Shown here: piece after piece, positions 28,927-37,574 of the stretch
Layout of the letters: each line of letters starts with the position of its first letter
Position numbering within the stretch: position 1 is the first letter of the stretch
Source: an uncultured Paracoccaceae bacterium
Lineage (GTDB): Bacteria; Pseudomonadota; Alphaproteobacteria; Rhodobacterales; Rhodobacteraceae
NCBI GenBank assembly: GCA_947503765.1
Contig: CANNFA010000002.1
Location: 306,501 to 370,500, forward strand
DNA: 64,000 bases
Direction of reading: 5' to 3'
Translations under genes and position numbers: made by a program
Notes under the pieces: generated by a model
Told to the model about the DNA's origin: nothing
Seen by the model: only the letters and a program-made list of their open reading frames with translations
Database searches by the model: none

Positions 28927-30573
28927 ATGAGCAGACCGAACCCCGCGATCTACATCGGTTTCCTGGTTGCGGTGATCGTGGTGCTCGGCGCCGCGCTGCT
29001 GGCCAAGGGCGGATTCTACGTCGCCAAGCACGAGGGCGACACGCTGCACCTGCTGCAGATCCTGTTCCGCATGGCCAGCGGGGAATGGCCGCATCTCGAC
29101 TTCATGACGCCGATCGGGCTGATGGCCTTCGCGCCCATCGTGCTGTTTCTCAACCTCGGGATCGGGGTCGGCATGTCGATCCTGCTTGCCCAGGTTCTGC
29201 TGGCCTTCATCCTGCTGCCGGCGGTGTTCTGGGCGGGAATGTCGCGGCTGCCGCGCCGGGCCGCCTATCCGTTCGGGCTGTCGGTCTTCGTGCTGGTGCT
29301 GGCGCTGGTGCATGGCGAGGCGGAGCAATCGGTCTCGATCTCGATGCATTACAACCGCTGGGCCTGGGCGGTCAGCTATGTCGTCATCGTTCTCGCGGTC
29401 CTGCCGGCGCGCGAGATCCGCAACGACATGCTGGACGGGATCGTGATCGGCCTCGGCATGGCGTTCCTGGCGCTGTGCAAGGTGACGTATTTCGCCGCCT
29501 TCGCGCCCGCGGTGATCGTCGGGCTGCTTTTGGGCGGCAATCTGCGGGGGCTGCGCACGGCGCTGCTTGCCGGGCTGGGTGCGGCGATCGTGGTGTCGGT
29601 CTTCGCCACGCTCGACTACTGGTTCGCCTATTTCAACGATCTGAACGAGGTTTTCGCGTCCTCCACCCGGCCGCAGCCGGGCTTTTCGCTGCGCTCGGTC
29701 ATCACCGCGCCGGCCTATCTGGGCGCCAGCCTGACGCTGATCGCCGCGGTGATCCTGCTGCGGCAGGCCGGCGAGATGGCGCTGGGCCTTGCGCTGCTGC
29801 TGCTGGCGCCGGGGTTCTTCTACGTCACGTACCAGAATTTCGGCAACGATCCGCAATGGCTGATGTTGCTGGCGGTGCTGCTTCTGGTGCCCGAGCCGCG
29901 GGCAGAGCTGCGCAACACGTTGGGCTGGCCGCTGCCGCAGGCGATGGCCTTGTGCGCGGCCGCGGCGATTGCGTTTGCGGCGCCCTCGTTCCTGAACCTG
30001 GCCTACAGCCCGTTCCGGCATCTCGCGCTGGACGCGTCCGACTATTCGCCGATGCTGGCGCGCACGCCGGGGCACCACGACCTGTACAACCGCACGATCC
30101 GCATGAACCGGGTGGACGGGGTGGTGGCGCTGGACGTGCCCGGATCGGGGCTTGAGGATCGCGCCGGCCTGGCCAAGCGCGACAAGGACCGGGTCGAGTT
30201 CCAGGGAAAGGCGCTGCCATTCTGCGAGTTGCAGATGGGGCTGGTCGCGTGGTTCGAGGCGATCGTTGCGGATCTGGAGGCGAACGGCTACGGGAGCGGA
30301 TCGCGCATCTTCGTGGCCGACCTGTTCATGGGACACTGGATGTTCGGCGACCTGCAGCGGCTGAAACACGGGGCGCCATGGTATTACGGCGGCCTGCCGG
30401 GAATCGAGAGCGCCGATTACCTTCTGGTGCCGCTGTGCCCGACCTCGGTCGGGGTGCGCAAGCAGATCCTCGAAGCGGTCGAAAAGTCCGGTATCGCGGT
30501 GCGCGAGTTGCGACGCGCGCCGCTTTACGTGCTGTACGATATCGTGCGGGACGGCGAGGGGCAGGGAGGCTGA
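28927..30573 (+). CDS. Polytopic membrane protein of unknown function
   Basis: 548 residues. About 10 hydrophobic segments fill residues 8-370. A soluble C-terminal part of some 180 residues follows (HHDLYNRTIRMNRVDGVVALDV, ADLFMGHWMFGDLQRLKHG, DYLLVPLCPTS). The topology of many TMs plus a soluble tail, and an acidic loop early on (AKHEGDTLHLLQI), is reminiscent of GT-C type membrane glycosyltransferases, but I see no diagnostic motif, so the function is open. It is divergent from the AAA ATPase and convergent (4-base gap) with the prepilin peptidase gene, inside the Tad region. A role in glycosylating the pilus or surface is speculation. Confidence 0.7.
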   Translation: MSRPNPAIYIGFLVAVIVVLGAALLAKGGFYVAKHEGDTLHLLQILFRMASGEWPHLDFMTPIGLMAFAPIVLFLNLGIGVGMSILLAQVLLAFILLPAVFWAGMSRLPRRAAYPFGLSVFVLVLALVHGEAEQSVSISMHYNRWAWAVSYVVIVLAVLPAREIRNDMLDGIVIGLGMAFLALCKVTYFAAFAPAVIVGLLLGGNLRGLRTALLAGLGAAIVVSVFATLDYWFAYFNDLNEVFASSTRPQPGFSLRSVITAPAYLGASLTLIAAVILLRQAGEMALGLALLLLAPGFFYVTYQNFGNDPQWLMLLAVLLLVPEPRAELRNTLGWPLPQAMALCAAAAIAFAAPSFLNLAYSPFRHLALDASDYSPMLARTPGHHDLYNRTIRMNRVDGVVALDVPGSGLEDRAGLAKRDKDRVEFQGKALPFCELQMGLVAWFEAIVADLEANGYGSGSRIFVADLFMGHWMFGDLQRLKHGAPWYYGGLPGIESADYLLVPLCPTSVGVRKQILEAVEKSGIAVRELRRAPLYVLYDIVRDGEGQGG

Positions 30574-30577
30574 GCGG

Positions 30578-31075
30578 CTACAGGACGCCGCCCACCGCAC
30601 CCAGGATCAGGTAGAAGGCCAGCGTGCCGCCCAGTGCCAGCCCCATCGGGAAATCGCGCACCGTCCATGACTTCCAGTCCGGTGTACGCGCGCGCCAGGC
30701 CGGCATTGCCCGGAACGCCCGGTGGGTGGCAAAGGCCGCCAGCAGGACGACGCCGAACAGGATCAGGGCCGGGGACAGGTCGGACCGGGGAAAGAACGCG
30801 GACATCGCGGCGGCGAATTTCGCGTCCCCCGCACCGATCAGCCCGGCCATGTTCAGCACGAAGCCGATGACCAGCACGACGACCACCTGAAGCAGCCGCC
30901 AGGGGTATTCCGCCAGCGGCACCGCGATCAGGCCGACCACCAGGAACACGGCGAGCAGGGTGTAGACCGCCTTGTTCGGGATCTTCATGAATTTCAGGTC
31001 GCTCCACGCGACCCAGATGCAGATCGGCAGCGCGAAGGGCAGGAACCACAGGGCCTGGGACGCGGGTATTGTCAT
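30578..31075 (-). CDS. tadV: Prepilin peptidase TadV/CpaA
   Basis: Inner-membrane aspartic protease that removes leader peptides from Flp-type prepilins and pseudopilins. 165 residues, the short form lacking the N-methyltransferase domain. The two catalytic aspartates are visible: Asp26 in WSDLKFMKIPN and Asp84 in LIGAGDAKF. Five to six TM segments. ATG 31073-31075 chosen over TTG two codons upstream. Last gene of the Tad run, 49 bases after the TPR lipoprotein gene. Confidence 0.9.
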   Translation of the reverse strand: MTIPASQALWFLPFALPICIWVAWSDLKFMKIPNKAVYTLLAVFLVVGLIAVPLAEYPWRLLQVVVVLVIGFVLNMAGLIGAGDAKFAAAMSAFFPRSDLSPALILFGVVLLAAFATHRAFRAMPAWRARTPDWKSWTVRDFPMGLALGGTLAFYLILGAVGGVL

Positions 31076-31124
31076 GCGCAAGCAGCCGCGCGAGGGCAGG
31101 TCATGCGATGCGTCACGCCGGCGC

Positions 31125-31982
31125 CTAGTTCGTCACGTTGGCTTCCAGCGCCCGAAGCGAGCGCACGGCGGCCTCGAAATGCTGCGGATGGGTGTCGATC
31201 GCCTCGCGCAGCAGGCCCTTGCCCAGCGCGACGTCGCCCTGCTTGATCGCCGACAGCGCCAGGGTGTGCAGCAATTGCGCCCGCTCGATCTGGGTCATCG
31301 GGATCACCGGCAGCTCGTAGTCGCGCTGCGCGCCGCGCGCCAGCGCCAGGTTGTTCTTGGCGGTGAACAGCTTGCTGTCATAGGTGATCGCCTCGATGAA
31401 CAGCTTCTCGGCGCCCGCGAAATCGCCGCGCGTCAGCTTGGAATACCCCCAGTTGTTCATCACGCTGGCGGGCTTGGTGGTCAGGCCCACCGCGGTTTCG
31501 TAGAACGAATCCGCGCGGTCCCATTCCTTGTCGGCGTCGGCGACCATCGCCTCCAGCCGGTAGCGCTGATAGGTCTCGTGGGTCGGCGGGATGCGGTCCA
31601 GCTCCTGCTCGGCGCGGTCCCATTCGCCGGTGCGGATCAGCGCGTCGGCATAATCCACCCGGTCGTCCGCCGTCGCCTCCTTGTGGGCCACGACGTCCTT
31701 CCAGACCGCCACCGCCTCGGTCGGGCGCTTGGCGCGGATCAGCGACTTTGCCAGCCCGCGCATCAGGTCGACACGGCCCGGATCCTCCTTGGTGGAGCGG
31801 CGGAAATAGGCCACCGCCTCGTTCGGGTCGGCCACCGTCAGCATGATGTCGTTCAGGTTGCTTTCATCGATGACGTTCACCGTGTCGAAGGCACGGTCGA
31901 CATCGGCATTGCTCTGATTGTCCCCGCAGGCCGACAGCAGAACCGTGCTGCCAAGGCACAGGACCCCAACCAACTGGCGCAT
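31125..31982 (-). CDS. tadD: TadD-like TPR lipoprotein (second of pair)
   Basis: 285 residues with a lipoprotein signal peptide: hydrophobic stretch then lipobox LLSAC, acylated Cys about residue 19. Tetratricopeptide-like helical repeats span about 50-250 (PNEAVAYFRRSTKEDPGRVDLM, RPTEAVAVWKDVV, EWDRAEQELDRI, GDFAGAEKLFIEAI). TadD-type lipoproteins are thought to act as pilotins or scaffolds for the secretin. ATG 31980-31982. 37 bases after the first TPR gene. Both are needed for the assignment; which one is the true TadD cannot be told by eye. Confidence 0.8.
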   Translation of the reverse strand: MRQLVGVLCLGSTVLLSACGDNQSNADVDRAFDTVNVIDESNLNDIMLTVADPNEAVAYFRRSTKEDPGRVDLMRGLAKSLIRAKRPTEAVAVWKDVVAHKEATADDRVDYADALIRTGEWDRAEQELDRIPPTHETYQRYRLEAMVADADKEWDRADSFYETAVGLTTKPASVMNNWGYSKLTRGDFAGAEKLFIEAITYDSKLFTAKNNLALARGAQRDYELPVIPMTQIERAQLLHTLALSAIKQGDVALGKGLLREAIDTHPQHFEAAVRSLRALEANVTN

Positions 31983-32019
31983 GTTTTGCGTCCTTTTACT
32001 GCTCGTCTCGATCCTCGTC

Positions 32020-32586
32020 TCAGGACCGGGTGAGAAGGCGGTATTCCCCGCTTCCCCGCCGAACCAGGGCGAAGTTGGTTTTATTTTCCACAGCGTAACC
32101 GGGATTTTCGATTTTTGCGAGTGCCAAACGAAGATTCTCGCGGATCGCGGCGCTTTGACCATTATCCAGCGCGAATGCGGTATGAAAGACACGCTCGGCC
32201 TCGCCGAATTTGCCGGTTTCCATCAGCACCACGCCCAGGTTGTTCCAGGCCGGAACGAAGGTCGCGTCCTCTTCCACGGCCTGGCGCAGGATGCGTTCCG
32301 CCTGTCCCAGCCGCCCGAGCATGAGATTGGCCGAGCCGACCGCAGACAGCACGTCGACCGTCACGCCATGCTGCCCGGCGGCACGGTAATACGCCTTCAG
32401 CGCCAGTTCATATTCGCCGGACGCCATCAGCCGGTGCCCGACCGTCAGCCCGTCCACCGCGTCGCGGCGTGTATCGACGCCCGAGGGCGCGAACGGGCCG
32501 TCGCCGGACGTGCGCAGACCGCCCGTTCCGGAACAGGCGGCCAGTGCGGTCACGACCAGGAGTATGCCCGGCCAGCTTGGTCTCAT
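32020..32586 (-). CDS. TadD-like TPR lipoprotein (first of pair)
   Basis: 188 residues. Signal peptide with lipobox TALAAC (Cys18). TPR repeats at about 50-150 (LMASGEYELALKAYYRAAGQ, LGRLGQAERILRQAVEEDATFVPAWNNLGVVL, TGKFGEAERVFHTAFALD), and a short C-terminal tail. Lies four bases before... the tadC stop side: its start at 32586 is four bases after the tadC stop (32591), so co-translated with the pilus platform genes. Probably periplasmic or outer-membrane assembly factor. Confidence 0.8.
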   Translation of the reverse strand: MRPSWPGILLVVTALAACSGTGGLRTSGDGPFAPSGVDTRRDAVDGLTVGHRLMASGEYELALKAYYRAAGQHGVTVDVLSAVGSANLMLGRLGQAERILRQAVEEDATFVPAWNNLGVVLMETGKFGEAERVFHTAFALDNGQSAAIRENLRLALAKIENPGYAVENKTNFALVRRGSGEYRLLTRS

Positions 32587-32590
32587 TCGG

Positions 32591-33565
32591 TCAGAACCCT
32601 GCGCCCGATTCGGTCAACGTGACGTAGATACCATAGACGGACGGCCCCACCAGGATCACCAGAAGCGGCGGAACCGTCAGCATCATTGTGGCAAGGGTCA
32701 TTTTGGTGGGCAAGGTATTTGCCTTTTCCTCGGCCCGCATGACCCTTTTGTCGCGCATTTCGGCAGAGAAGACACGCAGCGCTTCGGCGATCGAGGTGCC
32801 GAAGCTGGCCGACTGGATCAGCACGGTGACGAAGCTGGCCACGTCGGGCACGCCGCAGCGTTCGGACATGTCGCGCAGAACGCTGATGCGGTCCTTGCCG
32901 GCCTTGATCTCCTGGTTCACGGTCTCGAATTCGTCGGCAAGGGCCGGAAAGCCGGCGCGGATCTCCTTGGCCACGCGCAGGATCGCCTGGTCGAGCGATT
33001 GGCCTGCCTCGACGCAGACCAGCATCATGTCCAGCGAATCGGGAAAGCCGTTGATGATTTCCTCCTGCCGCGATTGCAGGCGCCGCTTGATCCAGTATTT
33101 CGGCGCCAGGTAGCCGGCGGCGCCGGGGATCAGGATCGACAGGATGATCTGCTGCGTGCTCGGCTCCTTGGTCATCTGCAATAGCAGCGCATAAAGCGTG
33201 CCAAGCAGCAGTCCGCCGCCGCCCAGCGCGAATTGCGCGAAGTGGAACAACCGCACCGCGTTGGGCGCATGGTATCCCGCCTGCAGCAGCTTGAGCTTGA
33301 TGGCCGAGAATTCCTCGGCGTTCTGCGGCTCGAGGAATTCCGAGTATTTCTCCAGCTTGTCCTTCTTCTTCTGCGCGCGCAGCCGGGCCTCGGGGGCGGC
33401 GGGACGGGCCGCGGCCTGTTCCTTCAGCCGGTCCAGCGGATCCTGCGGTTTCCTGAGCAGCAGCGGCAGCGCCGCCAGCACCAGCAGCACCCCCAGCCCG
33501 CCGACCAGGATCAACGGGCCGAACGGGCCCATCAGATCGGTCATCATGTCCATGATCGCCTGCAT
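32591..33565 (-). CDS. tadC: Tad pilus inner-membrane platform protein TadC
   Basis: Type II secretion F-domain protein, one of the two platform proteins of the Tad/Flp pilus. 324 residues. N-terminal TM (about 16-36, LILVGGLGVLLVLAALPLLL), a basic stretch, further TMs near 115-165 and a C-terminal TM (about 290-315, MMLTVPPLLVILVGPSVYGI). The F-domain signature is seen in FPDSLDMMLVCVEAGQSLDQAI and VPDVASFVTVLIQSASFGTSIAEALRV. ATG 33563-33565. Ten bases after tadB. Confidence 0.9.
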   Translation of the reverse strand: MQAIMDMMTDLMGPFGPLILVGGLGVLLVLAALPLLLRKPQDPLDRLKEQAAARPAAPEARLRAQKKKDKLEKYSEFLEPQNAEEFSAIKLKLLQAGYHAPNAVRLFHFAQFALGGGGLLLGTLYALLLQMTKEPSTQQIILSILIPGAAGYLAPKYWIKRRLQSRQEEIINGFPDSLDMMLVCVEAGQSLDQAILRVAKEIRAGFPALADEFETVNQEIKAGKDRISVLRDMSERCGVPDVASFVTVLIQSASFGTSIAEALRVFSAEMRDKRVMRAEEKANTLPTKMTLATMMLTVPPLLVILVGPSVYGIYVTLTESGAGF

Positions 33566-33575
33566 GACCGTTCTC

Positions 33576-34544
33576 CTAGACCTTGATGTTCACGAGCATC
33601 TTCATCACGAACAGGTTCGCGACCAGAAAGCCCGCAACGACCAGGGCGGCGGGCACGAAGACGGGGGTGCCCATCACCTGGTCGTAATAGTTCGGCTGCG
33701 CCACGTTGATCCCGACCAGCGCCAGAAGCGGAAAGCCCGACAGGAACTTGCCCGACCATTTCGCCTCGGCGGTGATCGCCTGAACCCGGCGGAACAGCTT
33801 GAACCGCGAGCGGATCACCTTGGCCAGACCGTCCAGGATCTCGGCCAGGTTGCCGCCCGATGTCTGCTGGATCGTCACCGCGACGGCCAGAAACCGCATG
33901 TCCTGCATGTCCAGCCGTTCGGCCATCGCCTTCAGCGCCTCGCCCACGTCGCGGCCATAGGCGGATTCGTCCGCGATCATGCCCATCTCGGTGCCCAGCG
34001 GATCGGGCACTTCCTTGGCGACGATGTTCAGCGCCGAGGCGAACGGGTGCCCGACACGCAGACTGCGCACCATCAGCTCGACCGCGTCGGGAAGCTGTTC
34101 CTCGATCAGCTTCATGCGCTGGGTCGCCTTCTTGTTGACCCAGACATAGACCGCACCGATCCCCATCATCACCGACACGCCGATGCGGATCTGGATGCTG
34201 GCCCCGGTGCCGATCGTCAGCCCCATGAAGGCGACGACGGCCAGCGCGGCCATCACCATGATCAGCTGCGCCGGCGAAAAGGCAATGTTCGCCTTTTGCG
34301 CCTTTTCGGCCAGGATCGCGTAAAGCGGAATCGAGCGCGATTTCAGGTGCTGGCTCATCTCCTTGCGGAGCTGTTCGAGCACCTGTTCGCGCGCAACGCC
34401 CTTTTCGAGCATCTCCAGCCGCCGGTTCAGCCGGCTGTTCAGGCTGATCGACTTGCCGAAGACGGTCAGGTAGATCCCCTCGACCATCACCAGGACGGCC
34501 ACGAAGATCAGCCCGTAGATCAGAAGTTCTATGGGAACGCCCAT
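33576..34544 (-). CDS. tadB: Tad pilus inner-membrane platform protein TadB
   Basis: Second F-domain platform protein, partner of TadC and the TadA ATPase. 322 residues. TM at about 6-25, central pair near 95-130, C-terminal TMs near 265-315. The F-domain patterns are LPDAVELMVRSLRVGHPFASAL and DMQDMRFLAVAVTIQQTSGGNLAEIL. ATG 34542-34544 lies three bases after the tadA stop, so translation is coupled. Confidence 0.92.
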   Translation of the reverse strand: MGVPIELLIYGLIFVAVLVMVEGIYLTVFGKSISLNSRLNRRLEMLEKGVAREQVLEQLRKEMSQHLKSRSIPLYAILAEKAQKANIAFSPAQLIMVMAALAVVAFMGLTIGTGASIQIRIGVSVMMGIGAVYVWVNKKATQRMKLIEEQLPDAVELMVRSLRVGHPFASALNIVAKEVPDPLGTEMGMIADESAYGRDVGEALKAMAERLDMQDMRFLAVAVTIQQTSGGNLAEILDGLAKVIRSRFKLFRRVQAITAEAKWSGKFLSGFPLLALVGINVAQPNYYDQVMGTPVFVPAALVVAGFLVANLFVMKMLVNIKV

Positions 34545-34547
34545 GGC

Positions 34548-35981
34548 CTACAATCCTACCGAGGGTTCGAACAGCGACGGCGGCAGGTCGTAGCCCCACT
34601 GCCGGAACCGTTCGGAATAATGCGACCGCACGCCCGTCGCGGTGAATTCGCCGAGGATCTTGCCGTCCGGCTGCAGGCCGAGCCGCTGGAAGCGGAACAG
34701 TTCCTGCATCGAGATGACCTCGCCCTCCATCCCGGTGATCTCGGTGATCGACACCATGCGGCGGCTGCCGTCCTGCAGGCGGCTGGCCTGCACGATCAGG
34801 TTCACGGCCGAGGAAATCTGGCTGCGCACCGCTTTCAGCGGCATCTCGATCCCGGCCATGGCGATCATGTTTTCCAGGCGGCTCACGCCGTCTCGGGCAG
34901 AGTTGGCGTGAATCGTGGTCATCGAGCCGTCATGGCCGGTATTCATCGCCTGCAGCATGTCGATGACTTCCTCGCCGCGCGTCTCGCCGACGATGATCCG
35001 GTCCGGGCGCATCCGCAGGGCGTTGCGCAGACAGTCGCGCTGGGTGACCGCGCCCTTGCCCTCGACGTTGGCGGGGCGGCTTTCCATCCGGCCGACATGG
35101 GTCTGTTGCAATTGCAGTTCGGCCGTGTCCTCGATCGTCAGGATCCGCTCGCTGTTGTCGATGAAGCTGGACAGCGCGTTGAGCGTGGTCGTCTTGCCCG
35201 AGCCGGTTCCGCCCGAGACGATGACGTTCAGCCGGCAGGCGACCGCCGCTTCGAGGAACTGCATCATGTCCTCGGAAAAGGCGCCGAAGGTGACGAGATC
35301 GCGGACCCCAAGCTTTTCCTTCTTGAATTTGCGGATCGACACCAGGCTGCCGTCGACCGCGATCGGCGGTACCATGGCGTTGAAACGCGAGCCGTCGGCA
35401 AGGCGGGCGTCGACATAGGGGTTGGATTCGTCCACCCGGCGCCCCACGGCAGAGACGATCTTGTCGATGATCCGCAGCAGGTGCCGTTCGTCCTTGAAGG
35501 TGACATCGGTCAGCGACAGCTTGCCGTCGCGTTCCACGAAGATCTGCTGCGGCCCGTTCACCAGGATGTCGTTGACGTTGTCGTCCTGAAGCAGCACCTC
35601 GAGCGGGCCGAGCCCCGTCACCTCGTTGTAGAGATCCTGCACCAGCGTCGTGCGCTCTTCCTTGTTCAGGACGACCGACATCTCTTCCAGCGCCTCGGTC
35701 GAGATCGACGCGATTTCCTGGCGCAGGTCGGATTCGCTCGCATGTTCCAGCGCCGACAGGTTCAGGTTTTCCAGCAGCCGCTTGTGCAGCTCGACCTTGA
35801 TCTCGCCGATCCGTTCCCGGCGCTTGCGTTCCTTGTCGACCGGCGCGGCCTGTGCCGGCTGGCGTGCGGCCTGCTTTGCCGCGACCGGCGCATCGGCCCT
35901 CGCCGGTGCCGGGGCGGCCGGTGCCTGAGGGGCGACCGGCTTGGCGGCATTGGTGCTTTTCTTGCTGTAACGTGCAAACAC
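34548..35981 (-). CDS. tadA: Tad pilus assembly/retraction ATPase TadA (CpaF)
   Basis: Hexameric secretion ATPase that powers both extension and retraction of Flp pili. 477 residues. The N-terminal Ala/Pro-rich linker (about 10-45) and helical domain precede the GSPII_E core with Walker A VSGGTGSGKTT near 255, Asp box ILTIEDTAELQLQQTH, Walker B RMRPDRIIVGETRGEEVIDML and His box NTGHDGSMTTIHANSARD. Starts at GTG 35979-35981. Directly after tadZ (13 bases). Confidence 0.94.
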   Translation of the reverse strand: MFARYSKKSTNAAKPVAPQAPAAPAPARADAPVAAKQAARQPAQAAPVDKERKRRERIGEIKVELHKRLLENLNLSALEHASESDLRQEIASISTEALEEMSVVLNKEERTTLVQDLYNEVTGLGPLEVLLQDDNVNDILVNGPQQIFVERDGKLSLTDVTFKDERHLLRIIDKIVSAVGRRVDESNPYVDARLADGSRFNAMVPPIAVDGSLVSIRKFKKEKLGVRDLVTFGAFSEDMMQFLEAAVACRLNVIVSGGTGSGKTTTLNALSSFIDNSERILTIEDTAELQLQQTHVGRMESRPANVEGKGAVTQRDCLRNALRMRPDRIIVGETRGEEVIDMLQAMNTGHDGSMTTIHANSARDGVSRLENMIAMAGIEMPLKAVRSQISSAVNLIVQASRLQDGSRRMVSITEITGMEGEVISMQELFRFQRLGLQPDGKILGEFTATGVRSHYSERFRQWGYDLPPSLFEPSVGL

Positions 35982-35994
35982 TTCACATCACCTC

Positions 35995-37245
35995 TTATTC
36001 GGCTTCGGCCGCGGCCTGATCCAGGTTGTGCTGGTGGATCGACTCGGCCAGCTTGCGGATTTCCTTGCGCAGCGGGTTCTTCGCGGCGGTCTCGGCCAGC
36101 GGCGTGCCGTGATCGGCCGCCTGAACGGCCTGCTTGCCGCCATCGGGCATCTGCAACTCGATCTCGATATCCAGGCTTTCGGCCATCCGCTTGACCCGGC
36201 TCTTGCCGTTCAGATCGGTGAATTTCGGCGCCCGGTTCAGAACGTAGCGCAGCTTTTCGAACGGCAGATCCTCGGATTTGAGCGCCCGCACCAGCCGCAG
36301 CGCGTTCTGCGCCGAGCGCATTTCCAGCTCCAGCGCGGCCAGATAGACATGGCTGCGCGTCAGCACCGTCTCGGTCCAGTTGACGATCGCGGTGGGCATG
36401 TCGATCACGACATAGTCGAAATTCGACGTCGCCATCTGCATCAGCCGCTCGATATCCTCGGGCGACACGAAATCCAGCGGCAGGATGTCGGCGGGCGCGG
36501 TCAGCACCTGCAATTTCTCGTTGAAGGTCACCAGGGCCTGGGTGAACGCCTCGTCATCCATCGACGGCGTGTCGGACAGCAGCTCGTAGACGGCATCGCG
36601 CCGCGGCAGGTCGAGATAGGTCGAGCAGGTGCCGAACTGCACGTCGAAATCCATTAGGCAGACGCGCATCTGCTTCTTCTTGTCGATATTGGCCAGCTCC
36701 CACGCGATGTTGGTGGCCAGCGTCGTCGCGCCGACGCCTCCGGCCAGACCGTGCAGCGTGACGATCACGCCGTCGCGGTCGGTCTTGCTGGGATGGGCGG
36801 TGTTGATATTGGCCGGCGCGGACGCGGGCGGCAGGTCGGCCTGGCGGATCCGCTCGATCGCGTCGTGCAGCGTGCCTTCGGGCAGCGGGTAGGGGCAGAA
36901 TTCCCGCGCGCCCAGTTTCAGCAGCTGGTGCAGCGCGATCGGGCTGACATTTTCGGCGATCAGGATCACCTTCAGCCCGTTGGTGCCCGCCGTCTCGATC
37001 AGATCGGCGATCGCGGCGAGGTTGACCTCGTCCTCCTCGTCGATGGCGATGGCGGCGAATTCCATGTATTTCGCGTCGGGCTGGGTGAAGAACACCCGCG
37101 CCTCGTCAAAGGACAGATCGCCCCAGGACTCGCCCAGTTCGGTTTCCATGTCCTCGATGAGAAGATCGAACTTCTGGACGTCGCGTGCAACGGTGCACGC
37201 CAGAATCGGCGCCGGATCGTTTTGCAAAGCCGCGTTTGAGCTCAT
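35995..37245 (-). CDS. tadZ: Tad pilus localisation protein TadZ (CpaE)
   Basis: MinD/ParA-like protein that positions the Tad machine at the pole. About 416 residues. An N-terminal receiver-like domain (about 14-140) is followed by the P-loop domain from 155. The deviant Walker A reads HGLAGGVGATTLATNI and lacks both lysines of classical ParA/MinD loops, as in other TadZ proteins that bind but hydrolyse ATP poorly. MDFDVQFGTCSTYLDL and FDYVVIDMPTAIVNW are the A' and Walker B regions. ATG 37243-37245 with GAGGGAACGAAG upstream. Confidence 0.9.
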   Translation of the reverse strand: MSSNAALQNDPAPILACTVARDVQKFDLLIEDMETELGESWGDLSFDEARVFFTQPDAKYMEFAAIAIDEEDEVNLAAIADLIETAGTNGLKVILIAENVSPIALHQLLKLGAREFCPYPLPEGTLHDAIERIRQADLPPASAPANINTAHPSKTDRDGVIVTLHGLAGGVGATTLATNIAWELANIDKKKQMRVCLMDFDVQFGTCSTYLDLPRRDAVYELLSDTPSMDDEAFTQALVTFNEKLQVLTAPADILPLDFVSPEDIERLMQMATSNFDYVVIDMPTAIVNWTETVLTRSHVYLAALELEMRSAQNALRLVRALKSEDLPFEKLRYVLNRAPKFTDLNGKSRVKRMAESLDIEIELQMPDGGKQAVQAADHGTPLAETAAKNPLRKEIRKLAESIHQHNLDQAAAEAE

Positions 37246-37574
37246 CTTCGTTCCCTCTTTCCCCCGGGCTCTTGGCACGCTTTCGGCGCGCCGGCCGGCC
37301 CGTTTCACGCCGCTTCGGGCGGAATGCACTGCTCCAATGCTGGAAAGATGCCGGGCAAGTTTGGCGACATTGCGGCCAAATCCGCCTGTTTATTCGTTAA
37401 TTCGGAACGACCGTCCGCATGGGGCGCGATTGTTTTCGCACCGGGCGCGGGGCAGGGGTGCGCCGGGCCGCCGCGCCCAAAACGGCCGGGCCGCCGCGCC
37501 CAAAACGGCCGGGCCGCGCGGCGGGTTCTCCCCGGCCGCGCGGCCCGTTCTGTTTGCCCGAAAGGCCGGAAGAT
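37246..37574. other. 329-bp gap with 23-bp tandem repeat and hairpin
   Basis: Between the ompA-like gene and tadZ (both minus). It holds two identical direct copies of a 23-base unit (37465-37487 and 37488-37510, each beginning gggccgccgcgcccaaaacg) and a partial third. An 11-bp hairpin follows (37511-37521 with 37536-37546). On the minus strand each repeat carries TTTT after GC-rich sequence, so it can act as a tandem transcription stop after the ompA-like gene. A lower-GC stretch (37380-37412, ttattcgttaattcgg) is the likely tadZ promoter zone. Confidence 0.5.
37465..37510. repeat. Two direct tandem copies of a 23-bp unit
   Basis: Identical adjacent copies at 37465-37487 and 37488-37510, followed by the first few bases of a third. 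Found only in the ompA-tadZ gap. Likely arose by slippage in a GC-rich terminator region. Not a CRISPR: no spacers. Confidence 0.85.

Noticed and set aside
37465-37510. Tandem 23-bp units as a CRISPR array
   Set aside because: Adjacent without spacers, and no cas genes.
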